Shown: in pieces, positions 14,101 to 22,660 of the stretch
Position numbering within the stretch: the first letter of the stretch is position 1
Layout: each line of letters opens with the position of its first letter
NCBI GenBank assembly: GCA_911728435.2
Contig: OU452202.1
Span: 7,915,135-7,979,134, forward strand
DNA length: 64,000 bases
From: Apoderus coryli
Lineage: Eukaryota; Arthropoda; Insecta; Coleoptera; Attelabidae
Reading direction: 5' to 3'
Notes under the pieces: generated by a model
What the model saw: only the letters and a program-made list of their open reading frames with translations
What the model was told of the DNA's origin: nothing
Databases searched by the model: none
Program-made: the position numbers and the translations under genes

Positions 14101-15213
14101 TAACTGCTGTAGAGTGCAGTTAGGTTATTTTCATTTATATCTGGATCTATGTTGACAAATGAAAAAGATCCCAAAAACTATTTAATGGGAATATTTATAA
14201 CAAAATGATTTTTTTTACAACGAAACCTATATTAAAATAACTGCACATAACCAAAAAATAACAGATAACTACTCAACCTCCGCTTGACTTAGATAATCGC
14301 TAGAGTCGCTGGCGGTTGGACGAACAGTCAACCGCGGGTTCAACCGTTGGCTGCTTGTTATAATATGAAAATTTCACTTCTACCGCAGGTTGAAAGTCAA
14401 CCTGCGATCCACCAGATTTTATAATACCGGCCCTTACTCACTTTAGCACACGTTTTATAATTTTATATCTTCATGTAGTAGGCATAGAAGCTGACTATAG
14501 ACATTCAGATATTATTATGTAGTATTATCTCATTTTAATTGAGTGTTCCTTGGAATCTTGTTATTTTAAATAGGTCATCGAATTTACTTAATTGAAAGTT
14601 TGATTTTTGCACTTCTAGTTCAGAGTTTTTTTGTTAAAAAATAGAAAGAGCTCTAATTGTGCATATTCGTTACCTCTGATAGATAGGTAGTTAAGTTGAA
14701 GCTTGTCTGTTGCTTAATATTGTATTTGAATTTGCTAATTTTTCTCCGCAGTGTATCATAATTAAAATAATTTTATTAGTTGAATAAATTATTTTGAGTA
14801 ATCTAAATAGACATACAATATTTGAAAATAGTTCATACTAGAGTAGATAAAGGAGACAAAATTACGAATATAATAAAAATAGTTGGGTAGCATAGACGAT
14901 TAATTACTTAATATTATCTTCATGAGATAATGCATGTCCTTTAATCCTATAACTAGTAGATTTAAAATGATTTTTTACTTATATTTTAGGTGAGACAATG
15001 CTTTCGCCACTTGTCATGTGTGGGCCACAAGGAACTGAGTTTTTGAAGCCTGTGATTTTAAATATTCCCCATTACGCTAACACATTACCTAGTTTGGGTA
15101 TTACCCTCAAAGCTACAGATTCAGAACAGGACATTCATACAGATTGGGATAATATATTGTTACCTAGCAATCATGCCGCAAATAGCGTAGCAGTCAAAGT
15201 TGATCATTTTTAA
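1919..15213 (+). CDS. pyd: polychaetoid / ZO-1 tight-junction scaffold, C-terminal half (11 exons)
   Basis: ZO-1 family proteins are cortical scaffolds at cell-cell junctions. They link adhesion proteins to actin through three PDZ domains, an SH3 and a GUK domain. Those N-terminal domains are not in the window and must be encoded upstream. What is here is the long Pro/Gln/His/Asn/Ser-rich linker (exons 1-9 of this window) and a C-terminal ZU5 domain (late exon 10 plus exon 11). The ZU5 part reads GYVDHRGCTL, WGVSLEVPEGAV, then GETMLSPLVMCGPQGTEFLK and ends HTDWDNI...VAVKVDHF, which is the recognisable ZO-1/Pyd C-terminus. All eleven exons have GT/AG borders and compatible phases. Joined, they give exactly 878 codons including stop. 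Numbering of exons is local to this window. Introns are loaded with transposon relics, but the frame is intact, so the gene looks functional. Confidence 0.95.
2298..2611 (+). CDS. pyd: pyd exon 2 of window (phase 0-2)
   Basis: The acceptor is tttctag and the donor is AG|gtaggt. It encodes ANYDPRYGFSNPNQQ and then a Ser/Asn/Pro-rich linker ending ERNMQHKR, where the final Arg codon is split with the next exon. The intron before it is only about 150 bp. Confidence 0.9.
3005..3175 (+). CDS. pyd: pyd exon 3 of window (phase 2-2)
   Basis: The acceptor is aatatag and the donor is GG|gtgagt. It encodes QNSNLQGHYNHS and then VPDLPPRVDRAVKP, a proline-rich PPRVDR motif of the linker. The last Gly codon is completed in the next exon. 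Confidence 0.9.
3294..3438 (+). CDS. pyd: pyd exon 4 of window (phase 2-0)
   Basis: The acceptor is tttttag and the donor is TCG|gtaagt. It encodes RSAHERLFGTKANNQNE and a Ser/Asn-rich stretch ending SQNSKS. The short following intron (55 bp) is typical of insect genes. Confidence 0.9.
3494..3891 (+). CDS. pyd: pyd exon 5 of window (phase 0-2)
   Basis: The acceptor is catctttag and the donor is AG|gtaagc. It encodes 132 residues starting DSLSSYDSFNKQSTTR, with SGPRWDQNQRHG in the middle, and ending TDYGKYR. The stretch is low-complexity, Ser/Asp/Gly/Tyr-rich, and probably disordered. Confidence 0.9.
4297..4556 (+). CDS. pyd: pyd exon 6 of window (phase 2-1)
   Basis: The acceptor is tattgcag and the donor is AAG|gtaagt. 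It encodes NNNGPNQYQHHQVPPPEYTR and later the proline motif YKPVPPPKPKNYKPPYKQ, a plausible SH3/WW-binding segment of ZO-1 linkers. The exon is rich in His, Gln and Pro. Confidence 0.9.
4619..4686 (+). CDS. pyd: pyd exon 7 of window (68-nt micro-exon)
   Basis: The exon follows a 62-bp intron (acceptor gcttaaag) and ends GTC before gtaagt. It encodes GYGDGMVQPPPSYQHGKSHS then NPV. Its 68 nt are needed to restore frame between exon 6 (phase 1) and exon 8 (phase 0). Confidence 0.85.
4920..5535 (-). mobile_element. LINE 3' fragment: RNase H and C-terminal zinc knuckle region
   Basis: Read on the minus strand, this intron segment gives EGEFIGPEPATGISFSTAK, then LLSMSRSHMR, LYTGHCRLNYQLSR and MCRLCLKDDETV. 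These are hallmarks of the RNase H and CCHC tail in jockey-superfamily non-LTR retrotransposons. The reading is broken by frameshifts. It is the same family as the plus-strand copy at 7800-8640, with near-identical stretches of dozens of bases, so the two form an inverted pair around exons 8 and 9. Confidence 0.75.
5579..5795 (+). CDS. pyd: pyd exon 8 of window (phase 0-1)
   Basis: The acceptor is tgttttacag and the donor is ATG|gtatgt. It encodes DPRNQNMNPHNYYYNAPPNQ, then Tyr/His-rich sequence, ending LQHENPYG across the junction. It lies between the two opposed LINE fragments. Confidence 0.9.
6469..6592 (+). CDS. pyd: pyd exon 9 of window (phase 1-2)
   Basis: The acceptor is attcgcag and the donor is AG|gtaatt. 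It encodes LEHHQNEQIDSRPPVVDLQG and ends YRKPVGHNMR. A 2.4-kb intron with transposon relics follows. Confidence 0.88.
7655..7775 (+). pseudogene. MADF/Myb-like domain fragment
   Basis: A short stretch reads EIDELINIYHNKPELWDDKS followed by KSYKDRVK. This resembles the start of MADF/Myb-SANT-like DNA-binding domains (LI..Y...P.LWD..S..Y.NR). Such domains accompany Harbinger-type transposons and also occur in host transcription factors. Only the first helix region is present, with no intact frame around it. Confidence 0.5.
7800..8640 (+). mobile_element. LINE 3' fragment: RNase H region
   Basis: The plus strand reads LGCHATVFQVEVLFIDLCAQ, then DSQAAIKAL in a second frame, LPLIWIPVHFGPRGNEMARE, GEFIGPEPATGISFSTAKY and WMTTKVPNFW. 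This is a jockey-superfamily RNase H with the IW.P.H.G..GNE.AD block and at least one frameshift. The start near 7800 is approximate. The opposed copy at 4920-5535 is the same family. Confidence 0.75.
8976..9457 (+). CDS. pyd: pyd exon 10 of window: basic linker and first part of ZU5
   Basis: The acceptor is tctcttcaag. The donor is AATG|gtaaag, inferred because the reading after it diverges and the next exon restores the ZO-1 sequence. It encodes MMEPTAFYGSQPNIAQN, a Lys-rich stretch (KLTKTQSFKHQKS), then the ZU5 start GYVDHRGCTLVNEYWG...LEVPEGAVAMGQEKYIY and ISDPRLCENAPPLDLDNG. The open frame runs on to a stop at 9495, so intron retention would truncate the ZU5 domain. Confidence 0.93.
9685..9775 (+). 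repeat. SINE-tail-like repeat piece
   Basis: This segment matches 37200-37285 in the same orientation: gtgtattta-cctacac, then a shared run ending gcggtatagggtgtagcggt, then gatgctgtcgatt. It is a fragment of the composite repeat described at 37195-37640, here inside the ZU5-splitting pyd intron. Confidence 0.55.
10503..13199 (+). mobile_element. Tc1/mariner element with ~715-bp terminal inverted repeats
   Basis: The ends read TACAGGGTGTCC...GGACACCCTGTA and are flanked by TA on both sides, the target duplication of the superfamily. Left arm about 10503-11220 and right arm about 12485-13199 are close inverted copies, including CTGCAGCGCCTACCGTTGT and its complement. The transposase lies between them. 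Total length is about 2.7 kb. Each arm carries a CTTCCGG/CCGGAAG palindrome and an internal complement of the tip (AACACTCTATA). The element sits in the intron that splits the pyd ZU5 domain. Confidence 0.9.
11297..12189 (+). pseudogene. mariner-type transposase, frameshifted, second catalytic block deleted
   Basis: An N-terminal helix-turn-helix region starts MENIYSYTDIVNVLLIHGEC and runs through VRAAEQDLGISK to a stop at 11617. A +1 shift continues DPEGRVRFCETIL, then VIWTDESKF with the first catalytic Asp. A third frame gives WPVRSPDLSPLDFYVWGAIK with the third Asp, ending FIERVNKC. Between YLYILQNVV and GPWDWPVRS the block that should hold the second Asp (QQDGAPxH type) is missing, about 35 residues. 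The copy is therefore inactive, although the termini look well preserved. Confidence 0.88.
13672..14433. mobile_element. PIF/Harbinger-type MITE with TTA target duplication
   Basis: The ends GGGTCGGTATTATAAAATC and GATTTTATAATACCGGCCC are inverted repeats, each flanked by TTA (13669-13671 and 14434-14436). A 3-bp TTA/TWA duplication and GG-starting ends are typical of PIF/Harbinger. The 762-bp interior has no transposase. It contains a 20-bp perfect inverted repeat at 14088-14135, and CGCAGGTTGA-AAG-TCAACCTGCG close to the right end. Confidence 0.8.
14088..14135. repeat. perfect 20-bp stem inverted repeat with 8-nt loop
   Basis: Arms AATGAAAATAACCTAACTGC and GCAGTTAGGTTATTTTCATT surround TGTAGAGT. 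The structure lies near the middle of the Harbinger-type MITE and would form a strong cruciform or RNA hairpin. Confidence 0.9.
14990..15213 (+). CDS. pyd: pyd terminal exon: end of ZU5 and stop
   Basis: The acceptor is tatattttag. It encodes ETMLSPLVMCGPQGTEFLKP, then LNIPHYANTLPSLG, TLKATDSEQDIHTDWDNI and a final VAVKVDHF before TAA at 15211-15213. This is the invariant C-terminus of ZO-1 proteins and the strongest single identification in the window. Confidence 0.95.
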
Positions 15214-15606
15214 AAATTATGTTTAATACGTGCATTTTTAACGCATGATATTTTTTTAATATCGATGTTAAATATTTTTACATGTAGTTATTTTATTATA
15301 TAATATTTTAATCCAATATGTAAATATACTTAATAGTTTTTAATATTCTTGATGAAATCGTATAAGTATTTGATTGTATTGTGATTCTTAGCATTAGAAT
15401 AGGAGTTTTTATATCAGCAAAAATAAGTAATTAGTACTTACGAAAATATTTTTACAATGTATTATTATAAGTAAGCAATAATTAACCCATATAATTATTT
15501 TTAAGTTTTATTTTTACGTCCTTTTCAGCTCATGAAGTTTTGTAATTAGTTTGTTGATTTCAGTGCATGTAAAAATGTATTATACAGCATTTATTATCAA
15601 TATAAC

Positions 15607-15612
15607 AATAAA
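15607..15612 (+). terminator. pyd polyadenylation signal
   Basis: An AATAAA hexamer lies about 395 bp after the pyd stop codon, followed by a T/GT-rich stretch. The 3' UTR would be about 15214-15635. The Penelope relic begins just beyond it. Other A/T-rich variants are present, so the exact site is not certain. Confidence 0.55.
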
Positions 15613-15847
15613 ATCCAATATCTTTAATATAGCAGCACTTTGTTCGTTTCTAAAAAGACACGAAAGATGATGCATTGCAATGCTGAAAATATTTTAGACC
15701 GATAGAATTACTTAAAAATCTAAGCTGCCAAATTTTCAGAAAATCCTGCGTTGTGTTTGGGTTTCGGTTCGTTTACAATTAAAAACTTTTTATTATATGT
15801 TTTAAAACAACATTATGTCATCATTCTTCCTGTCTATTTAAAATACA

Positions 15848-15880
15848 ACGTTTCGGCAATGTTTTTGCCTTCTTCAGCTA
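15848..15880 (-). ncRNA. hammerhead-ribozyme-like motif in Penelope tail
   Basis: On the minus strand CTGAAGA is followed by A, a 5-bp stem GGCAA/TTGCC and then GAAAC. This fits the CUGANGA...stem II...GAAA core with one extra A. Hammerhead ribozymes are known in the LTR-like ends of Penelope-like elements. I did not verify stems I and III or the cleavage site. Confidence 0.55.
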
Positions 15881-16321
15881 TATCTACAAATAAAATATTA
15901 AATATAAGAGTCCGACAATAACCTACTTGTGTAGTAATTAAAAAATCATAAATGGTCGTTTATGTACGTACACCATTCACAATCATACTATTACAAATAA
16001 TACAGGACGAAAACATAACATATATTTACACATATTGTAAAATAATTGTTGATTGTTTAGAATAACAAGTAGACATTGAAACATTAAAGTTTTATTTTCC
16101 AAAACACATATCAAAGACCAAAATTTGTTTTGCCTTTTTTTAAATTGATATAGGTGTAGGTGTATTTAGTTGGTTAAAGTTTTTTGTTTAAATTGTTTGA
16201 TTGCTACTGTGGAGATAGTTCTAAAAATTTCTCTATTACGGGGATCATGATTTTGTTATTTATTGGGTTTGAATTAAATTTTGGTAAATGTTGCTCAGGT
16301 ATTGAATGTCTCTTTTGTCAT

Positions 16322-17110
16322 TCACACTATGGGTTTGTTTTTATATAAATCATTTCCAGGATTTCTCGCTTTTTGGTACGTATGTGGTTGAGATGCTAGG
16401 ATTTTGGTGTTATCAAAATCGAAAGAATGGCCATACATCTCAGTGTGCTTGGTTAGTGAAGTTTTGTTACCGTTCATATTTTTATGACTGTACAACCTCT
16501 TTTCCAGATTTTGTTTCGTTTGGTCAATGTAGACCCCATTACAGTCTCTACATGGGATTTCGTGCACCACATGAGTCTGTTTCATAGCTGGTGTTTTTGA
16601 TTTTAAGTTACTATATATATATGTGTTCTTAATGGGTTGGTACTTTTGTTGCAGAATGTTATATTTTTTAATTTTATGTTGTAATGTTTCTGAAAGTCCC
16701 TTTAAATAATCTGGTACATATACATAATTATTTGTTGGTCTATTTTTTTGATTATTGTTTGTGTTTTCATTGTAAAATATGTGTATTCGATGTTTAAAAA
16801 TTTTATTTATGAAATGATTGAGATAGTTGTTTATCATCAGTACATTTTTTGCTTTTTTGATGCATTCCTCTCTGAGCTCATGATATGACAATTTTATTAC
16901 TCTATCCGCTAAACCAATAACAACACTCCTCTTTTGTGCAACTGGATGATTAGATAGGTAATTAGTATATCTATCCGACCATGTTGGTTTGTTAAACCCT
17001 TTTGTTCGTATGGTATTGTTCACATCGGTAAGCGTAAGATCTAGAAAATTTATGTGATTGTTTTCTTCTATTTCTGTGATGAATTTCAGCTTTTGATGGT
17101 ATGAGTTCAA
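16322..17110 (-). pseudogene. Penelope ORF fragment: RT thumb and GIY-YIG endonuclease
   Basis: The open frame is 262 residues. It begins in the RT thumb region (FITEIEENNHINFLDLTLT, residues ~10-28). A basic linker follows. The endonuclease is at residues ~180-250, with HEIPCRDCNGVYIDQT (Cys187, Cys190), then R205, H209 and E224. The canonical YIG is YID here, so the glycine is lost. The frame lacks the catalytic RT core found in complete elements, so this copy cannot be active alone. Confidence 0.85.
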
Positions 17111-17214
17111 AGCAGCATATTAGTAATCTGCTTCTCTGGGATTAAAGTTACACAATCAACGTACCCGTCAAAGAAAACAAGTTTAACCGGGAATGATGGG
17201 ATAATATTCTATTT

Positions 17215-18010
17215 CTGTCAAGAATCGAAATTTGAGGGATACAATATTTATCGAACTGACAGAAATGAAACCGTTAGCAATAAGTCTAGGGGGGGTGGTG
17301 TGTTAATTGCGGTGTCCAGCAGTTTGAAGTCAACACCTGTTAAAATTAAGGTAAACGCCGTCGAACATCTCTTTGTTAGAGTAACATTGCCCCAGGATGA
17401 TTGTATATACGGTGCAGTTTATATTCCTCCAGGCTCACCTTTACACATTTACGAGGAACATTGTGCGGAAGTTGAAGACATTAATAGGAACTTTAACAAT
17501 GCTAAATTAATTCTTTGTGGGGATTACAATATCCCGGATTGTGTATGGTTTAATGATGATTTAAGTGTATGTGTGCGTTGTTCTGAGAATTCTCCAGGAC
17601 AGAGAGTATGTGAAGAGTTTGGTCATTTGAATTTGTATCAAAATAACAACAATCCTAATAGTCGCGGCGTTTATTTGGACTTGCTATTCTCTCATTATCC
17701 TGCATTGGAGTGCTCACCGGCGGTTGATTTATTAATGCCTGGTAGTATTCATCACACTCCATATATATTTGATGTATTCACTAGTATAGCTGAGCCTCTC
17801 GAGTGTGAAGAGTTTTATCGTGATTTTAGGAAAGCAAACTATGAGGCTATTAATGATTATTTAGCATCGATAGTATGGGCGGATGTCTTTGAGGGAAGAG
17901 ATATTAATGAGGCTGTTGACTTATTTTACTCTGCCCTGAATCAGTGTGTATGTACCTCTGAGGTGCATCAAGAGATCAAGTTTCCCCAAATATTTCAGTG
18001 CAGAACTTAA
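17215..18010 (+). pseudogene. LINE endonuclease domain
   Basis: The in-frame sequence upstream of the first ATG reads SKFEGYNIYRTDRNETVS and then SRGGGVLIAVSSSL. This is the usual LINE endonuclease layout (YxxYRxDR, GGGVLI). It continues EHLFVRVTLP, then IYGAVYIPPG, KLILCGDYNIPD with the conserved GDxN, and an RGVYLDLLFS block. The SDH motif is degraded (PGSIHHTPYIF). The frame ends at 18010, and the true reading continues one frame over from about 17990. Confidence 0.85.
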
Positions 18011-19688
18011 GCACTTAGTGTGTTTAAAGAAGGAGACGCATAAAAAGTATCAAGAAACTGGTGACGAGGCACTGTATTGGGAATTTGTTAGGTTACGAAC
18101 ACAATGTAAGGCCAAGTCTAAAGAATGTTATAAATCATTTGTCGCACATTTGGAGACAAATATTGGCAACAATCCTCGTCACTTTTGGCATTTTATTAAT
18201 AATAAGAGAAATAACAATGGTCTTCCAAGATCAATGTTTTTTAACGATCAGGTGGCTGGTACGGGTCCCGACATCTCAAATCTTTTCGCTCAGTTTTTCT
18301 CCAGCGTTTATGATGGATCTGCGTGTAATGTTGGGGAATTTTCTGGTGTCAATTCGGGAAACATCACATTGGATGGTATTTCTGTAGGTGAGGTGTATGA
18401 CAAAATCCTTAGAATCCCTAATAAAACTTCCGTTGGTCCAGACAACATACCTAATTACTTTCTTAGGAGTTGCATACATACTGTGACGGTGCTTCTTCAG
18501 AGACTGTACAGCATGTCATTGGATCAAGAGAAATTTCCAGACGCCTGGAAAACTAGCTATGTGATACCTATATACAAATCTGGTGCCTCTGAAGACATCT
18601 CGAAATACAGAGGAGTTTGCAATCAATCTGCAGTAGCGAAGTTATTCGATGGCCTTCTGTTCGATCAACTTGAATGGAAATGCAGAGGTCTCATTAAGGA
18701 GGGTCAACACGGTTTCTGTAAAAAAAAATCTACAGTTACGAATTTGATTTCTTATGAACTTGATATATTGGATGCTGTGAATGGAGGTTATCAGGTGGAT
18801 TCGGTGTATACCGACTTCGCCAAAGCTTTTGATAGGGTGAACTTTGATGTTTTGTTGGCAAAGCTGGGAGTGTTCGGATTTTCTGACCATGCCTTATCTT
18901 GGTTGGAAAGTTTTTTGAGGGAGCGTACACAGGTAGTAAAGATCATGAATCACAAAAGTCATGAGTTTCGAGTAACATCAGGAGTCCCGCAGGGGTCCCA
19001 TTGTGCCCCATTATTGTTTAATATTTTTGTCAACGATATCAGTGATGTATTGAAGTTTTCGATGGCTAATCTATTTCTATCTATCTATAAGTGTTCATTT
19101 ATTAGCTTCTTTCGCAAGAGGAATAGATTTCCTAGTCGGTACACAATGGATGGTGATCAGTTGAAATATGTGGACAAAATAAAAGACTTGGGTGTTCACT
19201 TTTCAGAGTCTGTTGACTTTAATGAACACATATGCCGAATGTCTCAGAATGGTCATAAAGTATTGGGATTTGTGATGCGGAATTCTAGAGACTTATCGAT
19301 TGCGAGCTGCCGTTTGTTGTATGTGTCCCTGGTTCGTTCTTCACTGGAATACGCGTCAGTGATTTGGTCGCCTTATTATCAGACTTATATAAATATGATT
19401 GAGAGAGTTCAGGACAAGTTTTTGCGTTATGCTGCGTTTAGAATGGGGATACATATGCGTAATTATCATAGATCGGACCTACGAGGGGCGTTAAACTTGG
19501 ATACTCTTGGTAAACGCAGAGTTTTAAACGACTTGATATTTACGTATAATGTGTTGAAAGGTCCTGCTGTCCTGCATAGGATTTTCTTCAATGTGCCAGT
19601 GCGTGACTTACGACACCATGATCTCTTCTTTCACCATACAAGTAGAAATAATTATACATACCTATTGATAGAACTCTTCGCACTCTGA
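17990..19688 (+). pseudogene. LINE reverse transcriptase lacking the YADD motif
   Basis: An RT with SVGPDNIPNYFL, then FPDAWKTSYVIPIYKSG, GQHGFCKKKSTVTNL, motif A VYTDFAKAFDRVNF, motif B SGVPQGSHCAPLLFNIFVND, and a thumb with YVDKIKDLGVHF and ERVQDKFLRY. Between ISDVLKFSMANLF and LSIYKCSF the segment that should carry the FADD/YADD catalytic residues is absent, although the frame is kept. An in-frame deletion near 19070 is the simplest explanation. The RT is catalytically dead. Confidence 0.88.
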
Positions 19689-20004
19689 ATGAACATGATT
19701 GTATAGATATCTTTTGCAATTCACTTTTAGAATTTGAACGACAAATTAATTGTTGTATTGAGTAGAATTCATAAAAGATCTTGAATTTATTTATTTTGAC
19801 TTAGGTACTGTCATGTATATAAGAAATTTGTTGTAAATATAATTGGGGTATCCCGTTAATTTAATAAAAAAAAATATTGTTTTCTAGGCCTTCCACAACA
19901 AGTTGTACGATTACACTGGATCTTGAGGCGCCCAATTCCGTTTATAAATTCTTCTAGAGGTAATCGGTCTAATTTGATATTTCATTCCATTTTTTTGTAA
20001 TAAC

Positions 20005-20219
20005 GAAAAATAATTTTGTGGCGTAGCGGACAAAATGACTGGTTTTACCTACACGATATTTTAGATGGGCAACGGCTATATGGTACTCTGACGAGCTCAT
20101 AATAAGAGCGAAACGAATTCGTGGTTCTACTGAATGAGACTGAGGCCCTGCTAAATTAACAAATCCCCTGTGTAGGTAAAACAAGTCATTTTGTCCGATA
20201 CGCCACAAAATTATTTTTC
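20005..20219. mobile_element. 215-bp MITE with ~50-bp inverted ends
   Basis: Left end GAAAAATAATTTTGTGGCGT, then AGCGGACAAAATGACTGG, and its near-exact complement on the right (CAAGTCATTTTGTCCG...ACGCCACAAAATTATTTTTC). There is no coding capacity. The superfamily is not clear, and no clean target duplication is seen. Confidence 0.8.
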
Positions 20220-21105
20220 ATTTATATTTAAGGACACAAATTAATTTTCTAATTTTTTGCAAGATCTATAGGTATAGTGTGAAAAAACAAAACAAATTTA
20301 TAAAGAATTAAAGAGCCTTACTAGTGATCTAAAAGTTTGTTGTGGTCAGATGTATGAGAGAGCTAGTGTTATGTACAGTTAGTTAAATGGGCTGCAGACT
20401 TCAGTCTAAAGTGTTCTTGGCGCTGTGTACACAAATTAAATTCATTTCTGAAGCTATTGTTCGGTTATCGACCTTTGTTTAAATCCATTGCCCCCATACA
20501 GAAAAACAAAGTTGATGGTTTACTGAAGACGATACGCTCAACGTTCTCTATCATTATTTTCCCGTAACTTCGGGAATGTAGTTTTTCTTTAGTGATACGT
20601 CAGGTAATTATTGCCAAATAGATTTTAAAATATTGACACCTTTTGCTTCGTATTACTCTACCAGGCGTAGCTATGTCGGTAACAGCCGAACCTGTAAATG
20701 ATATAATTTCGACGGCACCAAGTTACCCCTAACCCTCTGTAGCTCTTAGACTATTACGGTTTATGTGGGATGCATAAGGAAGGAAATATATTGATAAATA
20801 AAATAATCTATAATAAATTAATGCATTTTATTTATTTCTTTGACACATAAAATTCGGAAATATAATAAGTCTATAACATTTACGAAATAATTAATTTTTG
20901 TATAATTGATTTTTATATTTAATGTAATATAGCTATAATTTAATTTTATACGTAGTACACACACCTTACACACTACAATTTTAAAACTACAAAATTCTTA
21001 CATTTTGAGATCACAAAATATTCAATATTAACCTCAACAAATTTCTCTTCATTTCAAATCAAAATTGCAAGTAAATCAATATGGTTATCACGCATAACCA
21101 TAAGG
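20220..21105. other. intergenic, no recognised feature
   Basis: AT-rich sequence with a moderately GC-richer island at 20390-20760. No domain, RNA or inverted-repeat structure was recognised. Confidence 0.5.
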
Positions 21106-21107
21106 TC

Positions 21108-21440
21108 CGTCGCATATTGAACGCACCCCATGCATTGCACAGCTCACACACAGTACATGAGTACAGCATATTGAACCTAGCCCAGACCCAGGCAAGCTCC
21201 ACGTTTCGTGATCACTGTCATGGTGCCGTTAATATAAATTTGGTTTACTGTTACTATTAATTGAATGTAACAAAACTAATCTTTTTTCCAACTCAGATTC
21301 TGAGTCCAGAAGTAGTTGTTGCATCCTGACAGTCATCACGAAACGCGAAGATTGTCTGTATCTGGGCTAGGCTTAATATGGGTACTCTCGAATATAGTGT
21401 GCTGGGGTCTCTGCCACTCGGGTTCAATATGCGGCTGGTC
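21108..21440. repeat. imperfect inverted repeat, ~110-bp arms
   Basis: The left arm carries CGCATATTGAAC, CCTAGCCCAGA and CGTTTCGTGATCACTGTC. The right arm, read in reverse complement, carries CGCATATTGAACCC, GCCTAGCCCAGATACAG and CGTTTCGTGATGACTGTC in the same order. The loop is about 100 bp. It is probably a decayed MITE or foldback element. Confidence 0.7.
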
Positions 21441-22150
21441 TTATACATGGTATTTAACTAAAAAAAAAACAAGTATCAGTCAAATTCCAGTAATTGTAAA
21501 ATACTGTGTATAATATTAATATGTAATAGGTTATAATATATTGCTTAAAATTTCAATAAATGGCAGTTTGAAGCATTTTTTATTTAAAAAAAATATTTTA
21601 AGAACAATTTTGAATATTTGTGTCATAACCGTATTGAAATACCTACTTATTAACACAGTAATGTGAATATTTTTAGTTTAGTAAACATAACTATAAACAA
21701 AGTTTGTTTTTATTCTGCATTATTGTGCAAAATTGCAAAATATACTAAGTAATATAAGTATGTAAACCAATATCAACGATTGCCATCTTTATTGCTAATG
21801 AAAATCAATTTTTGTGAAACAATAAATTAACATCAATCATGAATACGAACACACACACACACAGTCAATATATTATTTTTATTATGCTAGGTGTTGGGTA
21901 AATGTGTATTCGTTAGAGGCTTGTTTAACAAAACAAGATTTACATTATTTGGAACTAGATGTCGCCAAACACATACTTTTACAAATATATATTCTGTCAC
22001 ATGCAGTTCTAAAGTTTAGGCTCCTGCTTCAGAACGTTTGACATATTGTATTATCGTCGAAGAATTTTATGCAGCTTTTTCGCAACAAATTCAAACAAAA
22101 ATTATTCTCACTAAAAATACATTAAGAGGGGCGTTTGAATAAAATCGTTT

Positions 22151-22660
22151 GCAGACCTATTTTTGCGCATGGTAGACTCCACTAATACGTATCTGATAGC
22201 AAAAATTTTGATAGGGAGTTAAAGAGTAAAGATGGGATTAGGTATTGAAGTATTTTGAAGTTGAAATATTGGATAGTTAGTTCAAAAACAGAGTTAGAAA
22301 ATCATCATATTTCGCTTTGCAGGCATAATTTTGCGCATGGTAGACGCCACTAAGACGTATCTGCTAGCAAAAATTTTCATAGAGTTTTAAAGACCAAAGA
22401 TGGGATTAGGTAATGAAGTATTTTCAAGCGGAAAGATTAAACAGTTAACTCATAAATTGAGTTCAAACATGGGTAATTTTTTCAAATTTACAGATATATT
22501 TTTGTGGATGGAAATCTCCACTAATACGTATCTGGTAGCAAAAATTTTAATAGGGTCTTAAAGATTAAGGTTTGGATTGGGTAATAAGGTATTTTGAGGC
22601 TACAACAATAAATAATTACTTAATAAATTGAGTTCAAAGTCAGCAACTTTTTCCTCATTT
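22151..22660. repeat. three tandem copies of a ~170-bp unit
   Basis: Units start at 22151, 22319 and 22490 (periods 168 and 171). Each begins with a TTTTTG-GCATGG-like segment, followed by CACTAATACGTATCTG-TAGC and AAAAATTTT, and later GATGGGATTAGGTA. They are diverged by an estimated 15-25 percent. The block looks like a short satellite-type array or the internal tandem repeats of a larger element. Confidence 0.8.

Larger units (their letters stand above)
15640..17112 (-). mobile_element. Penelope-like element, 3' fragment
   Basis: The minus strand carries the end of a Penelope reverse transcriptase followed by a GIY-YIG endonuclease and a ~680-bp noncoding tail with a hammerhead-like motif. 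The 5' part is missing: at about 17112 the sequence changes to LINE-derived sequence on the other strand. The tail starts right after the pyd 3' end. Exact borders are estimated. Confidence 0.85.
17150..19875 (+). mobile_element. jockey-superfamily LINE, 5'-truncated, with A-rich tail
   Basis: It contains an apurinic endonuclease domain and then a reverse transcriptase on the plus strand, ending in an A-rich tail (AATAAAAAAAAAT near 19863). The 5' end abuts the Penelope fragment, so the start is approximate. Two separate lesions are visible: a frameshift between the two domains and loss of the YADD block. Confidence 0.88.

Noticed and set aside
16306..16587. 93-codon plus-strand frame
   Set aside because: Antisense to the Penelope GIY-YIG coding region.
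22151..22660. Possible CRISPR-like array
   Set aside because: Units are ~170-bp tandem repeats without short direct repeats and unique spacers, in a eukaryotic genome.
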